From an uncultured Verrucomicrobiota bacterium (lineage in GTDB: Bacteria; Verrucomicrobiota; Verrucomicrobiia; Verrucomicrobiales; DEV007), in the NCBI GenBank assembly GCA_902589825.1, contig CACIUL010000008.1:1-64000 (forward strand): DNA of 64,000 nucleotides, written 5' to 3'. This document shows positions 1 to 8,966 of the stretch, piece after piece; position 1 is the first letter of the stretch; the number at the start of each line of letters is the position of its first letter. Below the pieces are notes generated by a model. The model did not search any database. It saw only the letters and a list, made by a program, of their open reading frames with translations, and was not told the origin of the DNA. The position numbers and the translations under genes were made by a program.

Positions 1-382
1 CCATGCCAACAGCGCGCCGATCCCCTGTAATTTCCTCAGACATCTCTGTCACCTGGCCAAGATGAATCCCGATGCGCACCTGAAGCGGGGCAATCTGCCA
101 TTGCTCAAGATGAAACAAGGCCTGAATACGCAATGCCGCGTTTACTGCATCACTTGCCGTGACAAACTTTGCCAACACCCCGTCTCCGGTCTCCTTGAGA
201 ATGACAGGAGGCGTATCAGACTGTGAAAAGGCCGTATGAATGAGTTCATCATGCCGGGCAACGACTCTGGTGTATGCCTCGGTTCCAAGCTGTTGCTGCA
301 GTTCGACGGAGCCAGCTATATCCGTGAAGAGCAGCACCGTCAGCTCATGCATGGATTCATTTCCTGATTCTTTATCGGGCAT
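1..382 (-). CDS. Class III adenylate/guanylate cyclase domain protein, N-terminal part (runs off left edge)
   Basis: Reading leftwards from the ATG at 382, the frame stays open to the window edge (about 127 residues). It begins MPDKESGNESMHELTVLLFT and continues DIAGSVELQQQLG, the FTDI-x-GS start of class III nucleotide cyclase domains with the first metal-binding Asp. Further on, KETGDGVLAKF matches the conserved GDG element with the second metal Asp, and VRIGIHLGQV matches the usual RIGIH-x-G segment. The protein should cyclise a nucleoside triphosphate or be a regulatory derivative. The cyclase domain is at the very N terminus, so sensor or effector domains, if any, lie beyond the window. 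Purine specificity cannot be judged because the selecting residues are outside the window. It is divergent from the Gfo/Idh/MocA gene to the right. Confidence 0.8.
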   Translation of the reverse strand, partial: MPDKESGNESMHELTVLLFTDIAGSVELQQQLGTEAYTRVVARHDELIHTAFSQSDTPPVILKETGDGVLAKFVTASDAVNAALRIQALFHLEQWQIAPLQVRIGIHLGQVTEMSEEITGDRRAVGM

Positions 383-502
383 CAACGTCGCGGGAACTTG
401 GACTATGCATCGTTTGATTTCCAGTCTCTAGCGCAAGATCGGAAAACTTTTGCCTGAAAGGCCCATGTCCGCTTGAAAAGACGAAAAGCGCAGGACTTTC
501 CC

Positions 503-1975
503 ATGCACGAGAATCAGGTTGGAAAAAAGCCCGCATCCCGCTACCTTGAAACAATGGAAAGAACCAATCAATCACCGGCTCCGGAAAAATTACACAGGAG
601 AGATGTGAACAAAATTGCCGCTGTTTCTGCCCTCTCAGGCGTAGCCATCCCTTATGTACACGCCGCCGCAGGGGATGAGCCCACCCGGCTTGCACTGATT
701 GGATGCGGGGGAAGAGGTACAGGCGCCGTGGCCAATGCCATCACGGCAAGTAAACAATCCATCCCTGTTCAACTCTATGCAATGGCCGATATCGACAACG
801 ACCAGCTGTACCAGAGTCATGCCTCGCTGGCCGGGCAAAGGGCACGTCCAGAAATCAAGGCAGCCTGCGACGTCCCGAAAGAACGCCAGTATGTCGGCTT
901 TGACGGTTATGCAAAAGCGATCGACACGCTTCGATCCGGAGACATTGCCATATTCACCTCCCCCTGTGCCTTCCGCTGGGTACACTACAGGAAAGCCATC
1001 GAGAAAGGGGTCAATGTTTTCATGGAAAAACCCCTTACCCCGGATGGGCCATCCACGCGCAGGATGTTTGCCCTGAACGAGGAAGCCAAGAAAAAGAACC
1101 TCAAGGTTGGCGTTGGCCTGATGTGTCGGCACTGTGAAGCAAGGGGGGAACTCTTCAAGCGTATACAGGACGGCGCTATTGGGGAAATCAACATGATGCG
1201 TGCCTACAGGATGCAGGGCCCCGTGGCGAGTTGCCGCACAAAGAAAAACCCGGGAAACCAGAGCGAACTCTTCTTCCAGATCCAGAATTTTCATAGTTTT
1301 CTATGGCTCTCAGGAGGTGCGTTCTCAGATTTCTTCATTCATAACATTGATGAATGCTGCTGGATGAAGAATGACTGGCCAATCGAAGCACAAGCTGTTG
1401 GCGGGAGACATTACCGGGAAGACTACATTGACCAGAACTTTGACTCGTATTCCGTTGAATACACCTTCAAGGACGGCTCGAAGCTGTTCATGGACGGTCG
1501 CAATGTGACCGGTTGCAAACAGGAGTTTGCAAGCTATGCGCACGGCAGCAAAGGTGCGGCAGTCATCTCTTCAGCCAGTCACACACCTGCACACCCACGT
1601 ATATACAAGGGGCAGAAAATCGAGAAAATCTGGCGGCGCCCCAATCAACCGGGACTTGTCTGGAAATGGAACAAGCCCGAACCAAATCCATATGAACTGG
1701 AATGGAAGCACCTGCTTGATGCCATCCGTGACAATGCTCCGCATAACGAAGTTGAGCGCGGACTGAAATCAAGTCTGGTAACAAGCATGGGGCGTATGGC
1801 CGCACACACAGGACAAGTGGTTACATATGAGGAAATGCTCAACCATGAACATGAATTCGGACCCGAAAATGACAAGCTGACACTGAAATCTGATCCTCCC
1901 TTAACTCCCGGTGCTGATGGAAAATATCCAGTACCGCATCCAGGGATCCTGCGGGATCGTGAATACGGGGTCTAG
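503..1975 (+). CDS. Gfo/Idh/MocA family oxidoreductase, Tat-exported type
   Basis: NAD(P)-dependent sugar oxidoreductase or glycosidase-like enzyme of about 490 residues. The N terminus carries a Tat-like motif (RRDVNK followed by a hydrophobic stretch to YVHAAA, residues about 32-55). A Rossmann fold follows with GCGGRG near residues 67-72, and then the family's EKPLT motif (VFMEKPLTPDG) containing the lysine typical of Gfo/Idh/MocA enzymes. The C-terminal half is the usual alpha/beta dimerisation and substrate domain. I chose the ATG at 503 because CAGGA lies 7 bases upstream; an in-frame TTG at 473 and an ATG at 554 are alternatives. The gene is followed after 11 bases by a sulfatase gene, which suggests joint use on sulfated carbohydrate. 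The substrate cannot be inferred. Confidence 0.88.
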   Translation: MHENQVGKKPASRYLETMERTNQSPAPEKLHRRDVNKIAAVSALSGVAIPYVHAAAGDEPTRLALIGCGGRGTGAVANAITASKQSIPVQLYAMADIDNDQLYQSHASLAGQRARPEIKAACDVPKERQYVGFDGYAKAIDTLRSGDIAIFTSPCAFRWVHYRKAIEKGVNVFMEKPLTPDGPSTRRMFALNEEAKKKNLKVGVGLMCRHCEARGELFKRIQDGAIGEINMMRAYRMQGPVASCRTKKNPGNQSELFFQIQNFHSFLWLSGGAFSDFFIHNIDECCWMKNDWPIEAQAVGGRHYREDYIDQNFDSYSVEYTFKDGSKLFMDGRNVTGCKQEFASYAHGSKGAAVISSASHTPAHPRIYKGQKIEKIWRRPNQPGLVWKWNKPEPNPYELEWKHLLDAIRDNAPHNEVERGLKSSLVTSMGRMAAHTGQVVTYEEMLNHEHEFGPENDKLTLKSDPPLTPGADGKYPVPHPGILRDREYGV

Positions 1976-1986
1976 CATCCTTCAGT

Positions 1987-3420
1987 ATGTCCAGAATACT
2001 GGCGCTCTACCCTCTGCTTTTTTTTCTTGCGGCCGTGCCCAAGGCACAAGCAACTCCCAATGTATTGTTTATAGCCATTGATGACCTGCGGCCTGAACTG
2101 GGCTGTTACGGGGCTCATTATGCGCAAACACCGTTCCTTGATACCTTTGCAGAAAGCTCAGTCACGTTTCTCAAGCACTATGTCCAGGTAGCTACCTGCG
2201 GAGCCTCCCGCTACGCCCTGCTCACAGGACGCTCACCCAAGCATTCAGGCGCAATGAAAAACAACGCCCTTTATGCAGGGGCAACTGCCATCAAGGATGA
2301 TGCACTTCCGGGGGCACAAACCATGCCTGAGTTATTTCGCCGCTCGGGATATGAAACAATACTCATCGGCAAGATATCACATACCGCAGACGGCCGTGTA
2401 TTCGCCTATGATGGCAAGGGTGACGGACGTCCCGAAGTCCCGCACGCCTGGGATCAAATGGCAACTCCAATGGGTAAGTGGAAACGTGGTTGGGGGGCTT
2501 TTTTCGCATACAGCGGGGGGCGGCACCGGGAAGACGGTGGAGGACACATTGACCTGCTGGAATTTGTGGCAAAAAAAGATACGGATTTGCCGGACGGACT
2601 GATGGCTGAAACCGCCATTAAAAAACTGGAGTTAATGAAAAAATCAGCCAAGCCATTCTTCATGGGACTTGGCTTCTTCAAGCCACATCTACCCTTCGTG
2701 GCCACAAGGCAGGACTGGGATGCATTCGAGAATATCAAGATACCTCCACCCGCAGATGAGGAGCCCTTTGCCTCTGCCTACCGGCATGGCAGCGGAGAAT
2801 TCTTCAAATATGCAACTCCTTACAAAAAGACCCGCCCGTTAAACAGGCAAGCATCCAATACTGCCCGTCGTGCTTACCTCGCCTGCGTACGTTATGTGGA
2901 CCGTCAGGTCGGCAAAGTCCTGAAAAGCCTGGAAAATCTCGGCTTAAAGGAAAATACGATTGTTGTCATCTGGGGGGATCACGGGTGGCACCTTGGCGAT
3001 GGACAGCAATGGGCAAAACACACTCCATTTGAGCGAGCCAACCGAAGTGTGCTGATGATACGGGCCCCGGGCATGCAACGGGGTATCACGACCCATGCCT
3101 TGGCCGAGACCATCGATATCTATCCAACACTCATGGACCTGTGCAAGACGGGTTTTAACAGGACCCATCACGCTCTCGATGGAATTTCCCTGGTGCCCGT
3201 CCTCAGTGGCCTGAAGGACTCGGTACGTTCGCATGCAATCAGTTACTGGCGTGATGCCGTTAGTGTCCGCTCAGCAAGCCACCGTCTCGTGCTCAAGGTT
3301 AAAAATGGCAAAATAGCCAACAGCGAACTCTATGACCTCCGGGAGAACATCGACTCGGTGAAAAATATCGCCGGGAGTCATCCGGGTATCGTCGAAGACC
3401 TTGCAAGGCGTATTGATTAG
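1987..3420 (+). CDS. Secreted sulfatase (S1 family, iduronate-2-sulfatase-like)
   Basis: Formylglycine-dependent type I sulfatase of 477 residues. A signal peptide (LALYPLLFFLAAVPKAQA) precedes NVLFIAIDDLRPELGCYG, the metal-binding DD motif in the form seen in iduronate-2-sulfatase-like enzymes. The active-site signature is CGASRYALLTGR with Cys71 as the residue converted to formylglycine; it has Ala where most sulfatases have Pro, which the C-x-(P/A)-x-R consensus allows. IGKISH and WGDHGWHLGD supply further expected active-site elements. It should remove sulfate from a saccharide in the periplasm or outside the cell. It lies 11 bases downstream of the Gfo/Idh/MocA gene and is probably co-transcribed with it. 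The sulfated substrate is unknown. Confidence 0.9.
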   Translation: MSRILALYPLLFFLAAVPKAQATPNVLFIAIDDLRPELGCYGAHYAQTPFLDTFAESSVTFLKHYVQVATCGASRYALLTGRSPKHSGAMKNNALYAGATAIKDDALPGAQTMPELFRRSGYETILIGKISHTADGRVFAYDGKGDGRPEVPHAWDQMATPMGKWKRGWGAFFAYSGGRHREDGGGHIDLLEFVAKKDTDLPDGLMAETAIKKLELMKKSAKPFFMGLGFFKPHLPFVATRQDWDAFENIKIPPPADEEPFASAYRHGSGEFFKYATPYKKTRPLNRQASNTARRAYLACVRYVDRQVGKVLKSLENLGLKENTIVVIWGDHGWHLGDGQQWAKHTPFERANRSVLMIRAPGMQRGITTHALAETIDIYPTLMDLCKTGFNRTHHALDGISLVPVLSGLKDSVRSHAISYWRDAVSVRSASHRLVLKVKNGKIANSELYDLRENIDSVKNIAGSHPGIVEDLARRID

Positions 3421-3422
3421 GC

Positions 3423-4676
3423 TCAAGGAAGCAATTTTTCAGCAATGGCTTCACCGGCAATCCGGCCGGTGGTCCATGCACTCTGGAAATTGAATCCGCC
3501 CGTCAGTCCGTCAATATCAAGCACTTCACCGGCAAAATAAACACCGGGAAATCGAAGACTCTGCATCGTTTTCAAGTCAATGTCTTTCAGGTCAACTCCC
3601 CCGCAGGTAACAAATTCCTCCTTGTTCATGCTCTTGCCGTCCACCTGCATCCTCTCGCCGAGAACAACATGACATAATTCACCAACCTCCTGCTTGGATA
3701 TGCTGGACCAAAGGGTCTCCTCAGTGATACCGGCCTTGCTGGTAAGCCTTGACCACAATCTTCGGGGGATTCCATCCAGGATGGAGGTGCGGATGACCCG
3801 CCGGGCCCCGTGAGACTGCCGCTGCCCGGAAATTTTTCTACGCAGGGAATCTTCTGACTCAGTGCCCCCGGACCAATCCACCTTGATGATAAAACGGTAA
3901 TGACAGGCCGCAAGTTCACGGGCACCCCATGAGGAAATCTTCAGGACGGCAGGACCGCTCAACCCCCAATGTGTCACCAGTAAGGGACCACTGGCGGCAA
4001 TCCTTCCCCCAGGGACACTGATACTTGCTGACTTTACGGAAACACCCGCCAACGCGGTAAGCTCCGGTTCATTAATTTTAAAGGTGAACAATGAAGGAAC
4101 AGGGGCAGCCATAATGTGCGACGTTGACTCAACCGGAGCCCGGGCCAAGGCATTTCGAACCCCGCCGGTTGCAATCAACACCGCATCACAGCAGATATCC
4201 TCCATGCCACGGGTAACGACCTTGAAACCACGATCAGCATGAGTCAGTACCTCATTCACCGCAGCCCCTGTTTCAACGGTTATATGCAGCGCCCTGGCTG
4301 CCTCCTGCAGGCAGTTGACCACTGTTGATGAAGTGTTGGAAACGGGAAACATCCTGCCGTCTTCCTCCGAATGTAACTCCACTCCATGCTCTGCAAACCA
4401 GGACACTGTGTCACTTTGCCGCCAGCGGCTCAAGGGACCAATCAGTGCACGGCGGCCACGGGGATAGAACTCGGAAAGTATCCTCGGATCATCCTCATCG
4501 TGGGTAACATTACACCGCCCTCCACCGGAAATTTTGACCTTCTGCAAGACATCTCTTCCCCCCTCAAGGATGTGTATAGCAAGTCTACCTCCACTTCTCT
4601 CACCACAGGCAATGGCACCAAAAAAACCGGCGGCTCCGCCGCCAATCACGACAACGCGGGCCGGGTGCGGCGGCAT
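3423..4676 (-). CDS. BaiN/HI0933 (YhiN) family FAD-dependent flavoprotein
   Basis: Predicted cytoplasmic FAD-binding oxidoreductase of 417 residues. The N terminus has the dinucleotide-binding motif VVVIGGGAAGFFGAIACGE (residues about 8-27), followed by KVKISGGGRCNVTH, a hallmark of the HI0933/YhiN/BaiN family. The C terminus has GVYFAGEVLDIDGLTGGFN, the second FAD-contacting segment of the family. Length matches the usual 390-420 residues. The cellular role of most members is unknown, although some act as reductases on steroid or bile-acid intermediates. The start ATG shares one base with the TAA stop of the upstream FKBP gene (TAATG), which indicates translational coupling. The stop lies 3 bases from the convergent sulfatase stop. 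Confidence 0.9.
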   Translation of the reverse strand: MPPHPARVVVIGGGAAGFFGAIACGERSGGRLAIHILEGGRDVLQKVKISGGGRCNVTHDEDDPRILSEFYPRGRRALIGPLSRWRQSDTVSWFAEHGVELHSEEDGRMFPVSNTSSTVVNCLQEAARALHITVETGAAVNEVLTHADRGFKVVTRGMEDICCDAVLIATGGVRNALARAPVESTSHIMAAPVPSLFTFKINEPELTALAGVSVKSASISVPGGRIAASGPLLVTHWGLSGPAVLKISSWGARELAACHYRFIIKVDWSGGTESEDSLRRKISGQRQSHGARRVIRTSILDGIPRRLWSRLTSKAGITEETLWSSISKQEVGELCHVVLGERMQVDGKSMNKEEFVTCGGVDLKDIDLKTMQSLRFPGVYFAGEVLDIDGLTGGFNFQSAWTTGRIAGEAIAEKLLP

Positions 4677-5050
4677 TACTCAAAGGAAAGCAGTTCAATC
4701 TCGAAATGGAGTGTCGCAGACGGGGGAATCACATCGCCAAATCCACCCTCACCGTAAGCAAGTTCATGAGGTATGATAAACTGGAATTTTGCCCCCACGG
4801 CCATCAATTGCACTCCTTCAGTCCATCCGGGGATAACCCCCCCAAGCGGAAATGTGGCCGGTGCATTTCGCTTGTGGGAACTGTCGAACTCCTCCCCGCT
4901 CTCTAAACAACCTGTATAGTGCACAGTCACGACACTGGACTCCTGGGGCTTGTCTCCACTGCCTTCTTCAAGAACGCGGTACTGTAATCCACTCTCTGTG
5001 GTGATATATGAAGCTGAAGAATCTGATAGCGGCATGATCACAACACTCAT
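4676..5050 (-). CDS. FKBP-type peptidyl-prolyl cis-trans isomerase
   Basis: Small FK506-binding-type prolyl isomerase of about 124 residues. Family elements are VTVHYTGCLESGEEFDSS, then PLGGVIPGWTEGVQLMAVGAKFQF, then PHELAYGEGG and IPPSATLHFEIELLS, in the canonical FKBP order. No signal peptide is evident, so it is probably cytoplasmic. I chose the ATG at 5050, which has AAGGGG five bases upstream; a TTG at 5071 would add seven residues. It sits 39 bases downstream of the ABC-F gene and overlaps the flavoprotein start by one base, so the three minus-strand genes probably form one operon. Confidence 0.92.
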   Translation of the reverse strand: MSVVIMPLSDSSASYITTESGLQYRVLEEGSGDKPQESSVVTVHYTGCLESGEEFDSSHKRNAPATFPLGGVIPGWTEGVQLMAVGAKFQFIIPHELAYGEGGFGDVIPPSATLHFEIELLSFE

Positions 5051-5089
5051 CCCTGCCCCTTGCCCTTGCAAGCATCAAAGACTCCATTC

Positions 5090-6700
5090 CTACCCTGCCG
5101 TTATAGCGGCGCGGGCATCGGAAATACCTCCTGATTTCTCCAGGTAGTAGTCATAGTCCCCGGCATACTTTTTCAACTGCCCGCTGTTAATATGCCATAC
5201 ACTGGTAGCCAACTTGCGGATGAAATGAACATCGTGCGAGATGAAAACAAGAGACCCTCCATAATTGGCCAATGCGACAATCAATGCCTCACTGCTTGTG
5301 ATATCAAGGTGCGTCGTTGGCTCATCCATCAAGAGAAGGTTGGGAGGGTCCACCAGGAATTTCACCAGGTTCAACCGGCTCTTCTCCCCTCCCGAGAGCA
5401 CTTCCGTTTTTTTAAAGACCTCCTCCTTGCGAAAAAGAAATGATCCCAAAACACCCCGGCACTCGTCCTCAGTAAGGTCCTTGGCACTCTTCACGACCTC
5501 TTCAAGAACAGTGGCACCAGGATCAAGGCTGGCGGCACGATGCTGGCTGAAATAGCCAATCCTGCAGTTATGCCCAAGATCACGTTCACCGCGCTGAAAT
5601 TCGACTTCACCGGCAAATATCTTGAGCAGCGTTGATTTCCCGGCACCATTCGGGCCTACCAGGGCCACACGATCTCCACGCTCAATATCAACATCAAGGT
5701 TCTGGTAAATATTCTCGTTCCCATAAGACATATCCACCCCTTGAAGACTGATCACCCTTTGCCCGCTACGCGAAGGTTGTGGAAACTTGATCTTGAACAT
5801 TTTCCTGATTGGCCTCGGCTTTTCCAGCTTCTCCATCTTTTCCAGCTGGCGCTGGCGACTTTGTGCCTGGGCAGCTTTTGAAGCCACCGAGCGAAAGCGA
5901 TCAATAAATTCCTGATGACGCTCAATTTCTTTCTGCTGACTTTTCCAGGCAGCTAGGCGCTGTTCATAGCGCTTCTCCTTCTGCGCTTCAAATGCGGAAT
6001 AATTACCCGTGTATTGAACAAAGCTCTTGTCCTCAATGTCATAGACCGTCTGGATCAAGTCATCCATGAATGCCCTGTCGTGAGAAATCAGCAATATCGC
6101 CCCCGGATACGCCTTCAGGTATCCCTGCAACCACAGTAATGAAGCAAGATCCAGGTGATTGGTGGGCTCATCAAGCATCAACAGGTCAGGTTCCATCGCC
6201 AGCAACCGCGCCAAATGCGCACGCATGATCCATCCCCCGCTCATCTCCCTGGCTGGTCGCTCGAAGTCAGGCTCCTGATAACCAAGCCCGCGCAACATCT
6301 TCTTGGCCTTGGCCTCCAGCCCACCATCCATTAAAACATCATATTTGGCCTGAGCCTGATAATATTCGGGGCAGTCGACCGTGCCTTTTTTCTCCAGCCC
6401 CTGGAGAGTCTGCTCTATCTCCCCTATCACTCCGGCCTTGCCTGTGGCAATCTCAATGACTGTCTCATCCCCAAGCGCTTCCCCTTCCTGGGGAAGGAAC
6501 CCGAGAGTGGTCCACTCATCACGATCAACCGTGCCACTGTCGGCAACATCTGTTGCAAGAATCACGTTGAACAATGTTGATTTACCCGCCCCGTTCGGGC
6601 CGACAAGTGCAACGCGGTCGGCATAGTTCACCGTGAAATCCGCACCGGAAAACAAGGTGCGCCCACCAACGGATTTTGCCAGTTTTCGAATATTCAACAT
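5090..6700 (-). CDS. ABC-F family ATP-binding protein
   Basis: Soluble ATPase of 536 residues with two ABC domains and no membrane segments. Both domains have the Walker A sequence GPNGAGKST, near residues 34 and 355. The signature motifs are MSGGW (domain 1) and LSGGEKSR (domain 2), and the Walker B plus D-loop elements are MLDEPTNHLD and LMDEPTTHLD. A charged linker of about 80 residues rich in Lys, Arg, Gln and Glu joins the domains, as expected for ABC-F proteins that act on the ribosome E site. It may be a translation factor of the EttA/Uup/YbiT type. Which subgroup it belongs to, and any link to antibiotic protection, cannot be decided from these motifs. Confidence 0.93.
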   Translation of the reverse strand: MLNIRKLAKSVGGRTLFSGADFTVNYADRVALVGPNGAGKSTLFNVILATDVADSGTVDRDEWTTLGFLPQEGEALGDETVIEIATGKAGVIGEIEQTLQGLEKKGTVDCPEYYQAQAKYDVLMDGGLEAKAKKMLRGLGYQEPDFERPAREMSGGWIMRAHLARLLAMEPDLLMLDEPTNHLDLASLLWLQGYLKAYPGAILLISHDRAFMDDLIQTVYDIEDKSFVQYTGNYSAFEAQKEKRYEQRLAAWKSQQKEIERHQEFIDRFRSVASKAAQAQSRQRQLEKMEKLEKPRPIRKMFKIKFPQPSRSGQRVISLQGVDMSYGNENIYQNLDVDIERGDRVALVGPNGAGKSTLLKIFAGEVEFQRGERDLGHNCRIGYFSQHRAASLDPGATVLEEVVKSAKDLTEDECRGVLGSFLFRKEEVFKKTEVLSGGEKSRLNLVKFLVDPPNLLLMDEPTTHLDITSSEALIVALANYGGSLVFISHDVHFIRKLATSVWHINSGQLKKYAGDYDYYLEKSGGISDARAAITAG

Positions 6701-6925
6701 GACTTATGTACCCATTGCCACAGGAACAGTCCCGAAGCAAGGCAAGGCCAATGACCGCTACCTGCTTATTGTGGTTATGCAAAAACCACCCGGAAATCCG
6801 AGCGTCATACCATCCACAAAAACCCGCCTTCCACCTATGCGATATGTGCCTTTTCCAGTCCGGACAGGCACATGGTTCAATGTTCAGCGCCGGGAATCCC
6901 CCCCCGGCACCAGCAGAAGCCAGGC

Positions 6926-8278
6926 CTATCTTGGTTTCGGCATCGCCGCCTTGGTCTCAGCACGCCATGCATGCAGCTGTGCCTTCAAGCGCATGGCAAG
7001 CTCAGGCTCCTTCCCGGCAAGGTTTATTTTCTCACCAATGTCCTCCCTGAGGTTATAAAGCTCAACGGATTGATCATCAAAAAATTCAAGGAGCTTATAA
7101 TCTCCTGCCCGGATCGCGGAACCGAGTCGGTTATCACGATGAAAAGCAAAATTAGGATAATGCCAGAAAACCGCCTGTCGCTTTAACTTTTTCCCGGCAG
7201 TTAACAAAGGTAATAAATCTTCACCATCGCTAGCGACGCCTTTCCCGGCAGCGATTCCGGCGGCAGAAAGCAAGGTCGGGTAAAAATCCGTGGAAATGAC
7301 AGGCGTGGCATTTAGCCCGGCCTTGACCTTTCCCGGCCAACGCACGATCAGAGGCACACGGATCCCTCCTTCGTAGAGGTGCCCCTTGTCACCACGCAAT
7401 GGACGGGCGTCGCCAACACCCCCGAAGGGACCGTTGTCAGAAGTAAAAACCACAATCGTATTCTCGGCAGCTTCAAGTTTTTTAAGAGCATCGAGCACAC
7501 GGCCAATCGAAGCATCCATGGCCTCAATCATCGCCGCATAGCGATGGTCCCTGTAGCCCTTTAGCGGCCGCCCCTTGTATTTGGCCACCAGTTCTGCCGG
7601 AGCCTCCATTGGCCAATGGACAGTATAATTCCACAGGGCGATAAAGAAGGGCTTCTTTTTGGCATGCTGCTGGCGCATGAATGAAATAGTCTCATCCGCC
7701 AGCCGGTCAGGAAGATATTCACCGGCCTTTCGGTCGGGCAGGAAATCGATCCGGTATGGATCAAAGAAAGTGGGTGGCCCTCCGAAGGAGCATCCACCGA
7801 TATTGATGTCAAATCCCTGATGCAACGGGTTGTATTGCACCTCCCTGCCCTTGTAGAGATGCCACTTGCCGATAAATGCCGTGGCGTAACCCCCCTCTGC
7901 CTTGAGCTTCTCGGCCAGTGTCACGTGCTCAAGGGGCAAGTGGTCAAGCATTTCAGCCGGCAACAGTCTGGAGTCTTCAGGAGTAAACCGGTCCTGATGC
8001 GGCAGATGATTGGTAATATGGAGGCGTGCCGGCGATTGTCCGGTCATGATAGCTGCACGGGTCGGGGAACATACCGGAGCCGCCGCGTAGGCATCGGTGA
8101 AACGCACCCCTTCTTCAGCCAATGCGTCAATATTCGGCGTCTTAAGATTTGCATTGCCCTGGCAGTGCAGGTCCATCCATCCAAGGTCATCAATGAGGAT
8201 AAAGAGAATGTTTGGCCTAACCGCATATGCAGGGGACACAACAATGACCAGAAACGAAAGCAGCGCGAGGATCTTCAC
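6926..8278 (-). CDS. Secreted arylsulfatase-like sulfatase
   Basis: Type I sulfatase of 450 residues. The signal peptide is MKILALLSFLVIVVSPAYA. RPNILFILIDDLGWMDLHCQG gives the metal-binding Asp pair. CSPTRAAIMTG is the canonical formylglycine signature with Cys70, the C-S-P-x-R type common in arylsulfatases. GKWHLY and FTSDNGPFGGVG provide the usual lysine, histidine and Asp-Asn metal ligands. It is predicted to hydrolyse sulfate esters outside the cytoplasm. It lies on the minus strand between the ABC-F gene and tadA with 100-225 base gaps, so it may be its own transcription unit. The 225 bases downstream (6701-6925) hold nothing recognisable. Confidence 0.92.
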   Translation of the reverse strand: MKILALLSFLVIVVSPAYAVRPNILFILIDDLGWMDLHCQGNANLKTPNIDALAEEGVRFTDAYAAAPVCSPTRAAIMTGQSPARLHITNHLPHQDRFTPEDSRLLPAEMLDHLPLEHVTLAEKLKAEGGYATAFIGKWHLYKGREVQYNPLHQGFDINIGGCSFGGPPTFFDPYRIDFLPDRKAGEYLPDRLADETISFMRQQHAKKKPFFIALWNYTVHWPMEAPAELVAKYKGRPLKGYRDHRYAAMIEAMDASIGRVLDALKKLEAAENTIVVFTSDNGPFGGVGDARPLRGDKGHLYEGGIRVPLIVRWPGKVKAGLNATPVISTDFYPTLLSAAGIAAGKGVASDGEDLLPLLTAGKKLKRQAVFWHYPNFAFHRDNRLGSAIRAGDYKLLEFFDDQSVELYNLREDIGEKINLAGKEPELAMRLKAQLHAWRAETKAAMPKPR

Positions 8279-8377
8279 CCGGTGAACCTAGGCATTAATG
8301 CATCAACTTTCCACCATTCTCCTTGTTTCCCGGCAGGATTCCTTGACCAAGGGCCTATTGATGTTGCAGGCAAAAGC

Positions 8378-8902
8378 TCATCCATCAATTTGCGAAGGAT
8401 CACCTCCCCTGTGCTTGTCCCGGGCCTCCTGGAAAAAGCGACGCAACAATGCAGCACAGTCCTCCGCAAGAATACCATGACTCACATCACAGGAATGATT
8501 AAGGGAAGGATTTTGCAACAGGTTGACAAATCCGCTCCCGGCAGCCCCATCCTTGGGCGAAGGACAGCCAAAAATGACCCTGCGCACCCGGCAATGAACG
8601 ATCGCGCCGGCACACATGGGGCAGGGTTCCTTGGTCACGTAAAGGTCACAATCAGTCAATCTCCAGTCCCCGGCTGCCTCCTGTGCAGCGGTCAGGGACA
8701 ACATCTCTGCATGCGCAGTGGCATCCTTGAGCATTTCAACCTGGTTATAACCCCGCGCGATGACCTGGCCATCACTTACAATCACGGCACCAACCGGGAC
8801 CTCTCCCTGCTGGTATGCCCTTAATGCTTCATCGAGGGCACGCCGCATGAAATAGTCATCACTATGCAGGTCAATAACGGGTTCATCATCAGTTATAGTC
8901 AT
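8378..8902 (-). CDS. tadA: tRNA-specific adenosine deaminase
   Basis: Zinc-dependent deaminase of 174 residues that converts A34 to inosine in the tRNA-Arg(ACG) anticodon. The zinc and catalytic motif HAE (His64, Glu66) is followed by PCPMCAGA (Cys94, Cys97), spaced as in TadA. VPVGAVIV and AGDWRLTDCDLYVTKEP are also typical. The C-terminal tail after about residue 150 is somewhat longer than in the Escherichia coli enzyme, and its last part is low in recognisable motifs. The gene is divergent from rpe with a 64-base gap. Confidence 0.93.
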   Translation of the reverse strand: MTITDDEPVIDLHSDDYFMRRALDEALRAYQQGEVPVGAVIVSDGQVIARGYNQVEMLKDATAHAEMLSLTAAQEAAGDWRLTDCDLYVTKEPCPMCAGAIVHCRVRRVIFGCPSPKDGAAGSGFVNLLQNPSLNHSCDVSHGILAEDCAALLRRFFQEARDKHRGGDPSQIDG

Positions 8903-8966
8903 TTAAAAGGATAATTTGCGATGCTGGGACTTGCGAGTCGGCAAGGACTGAACATAGTGGCGACAG

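Noticed and set aside
635-1294. Minus-strand open frame of 219 codons
   Set aside because: It lies inside the Gfo/Idh/MocA gene on the opposite strand and has no recognisable motif.
7820-8824. Plus-strand open frame of 334 codons
   Set aside because: It lies antisense to the clear sulfatase and tadA genes and its translation shows no family motif; an overlap shadow.
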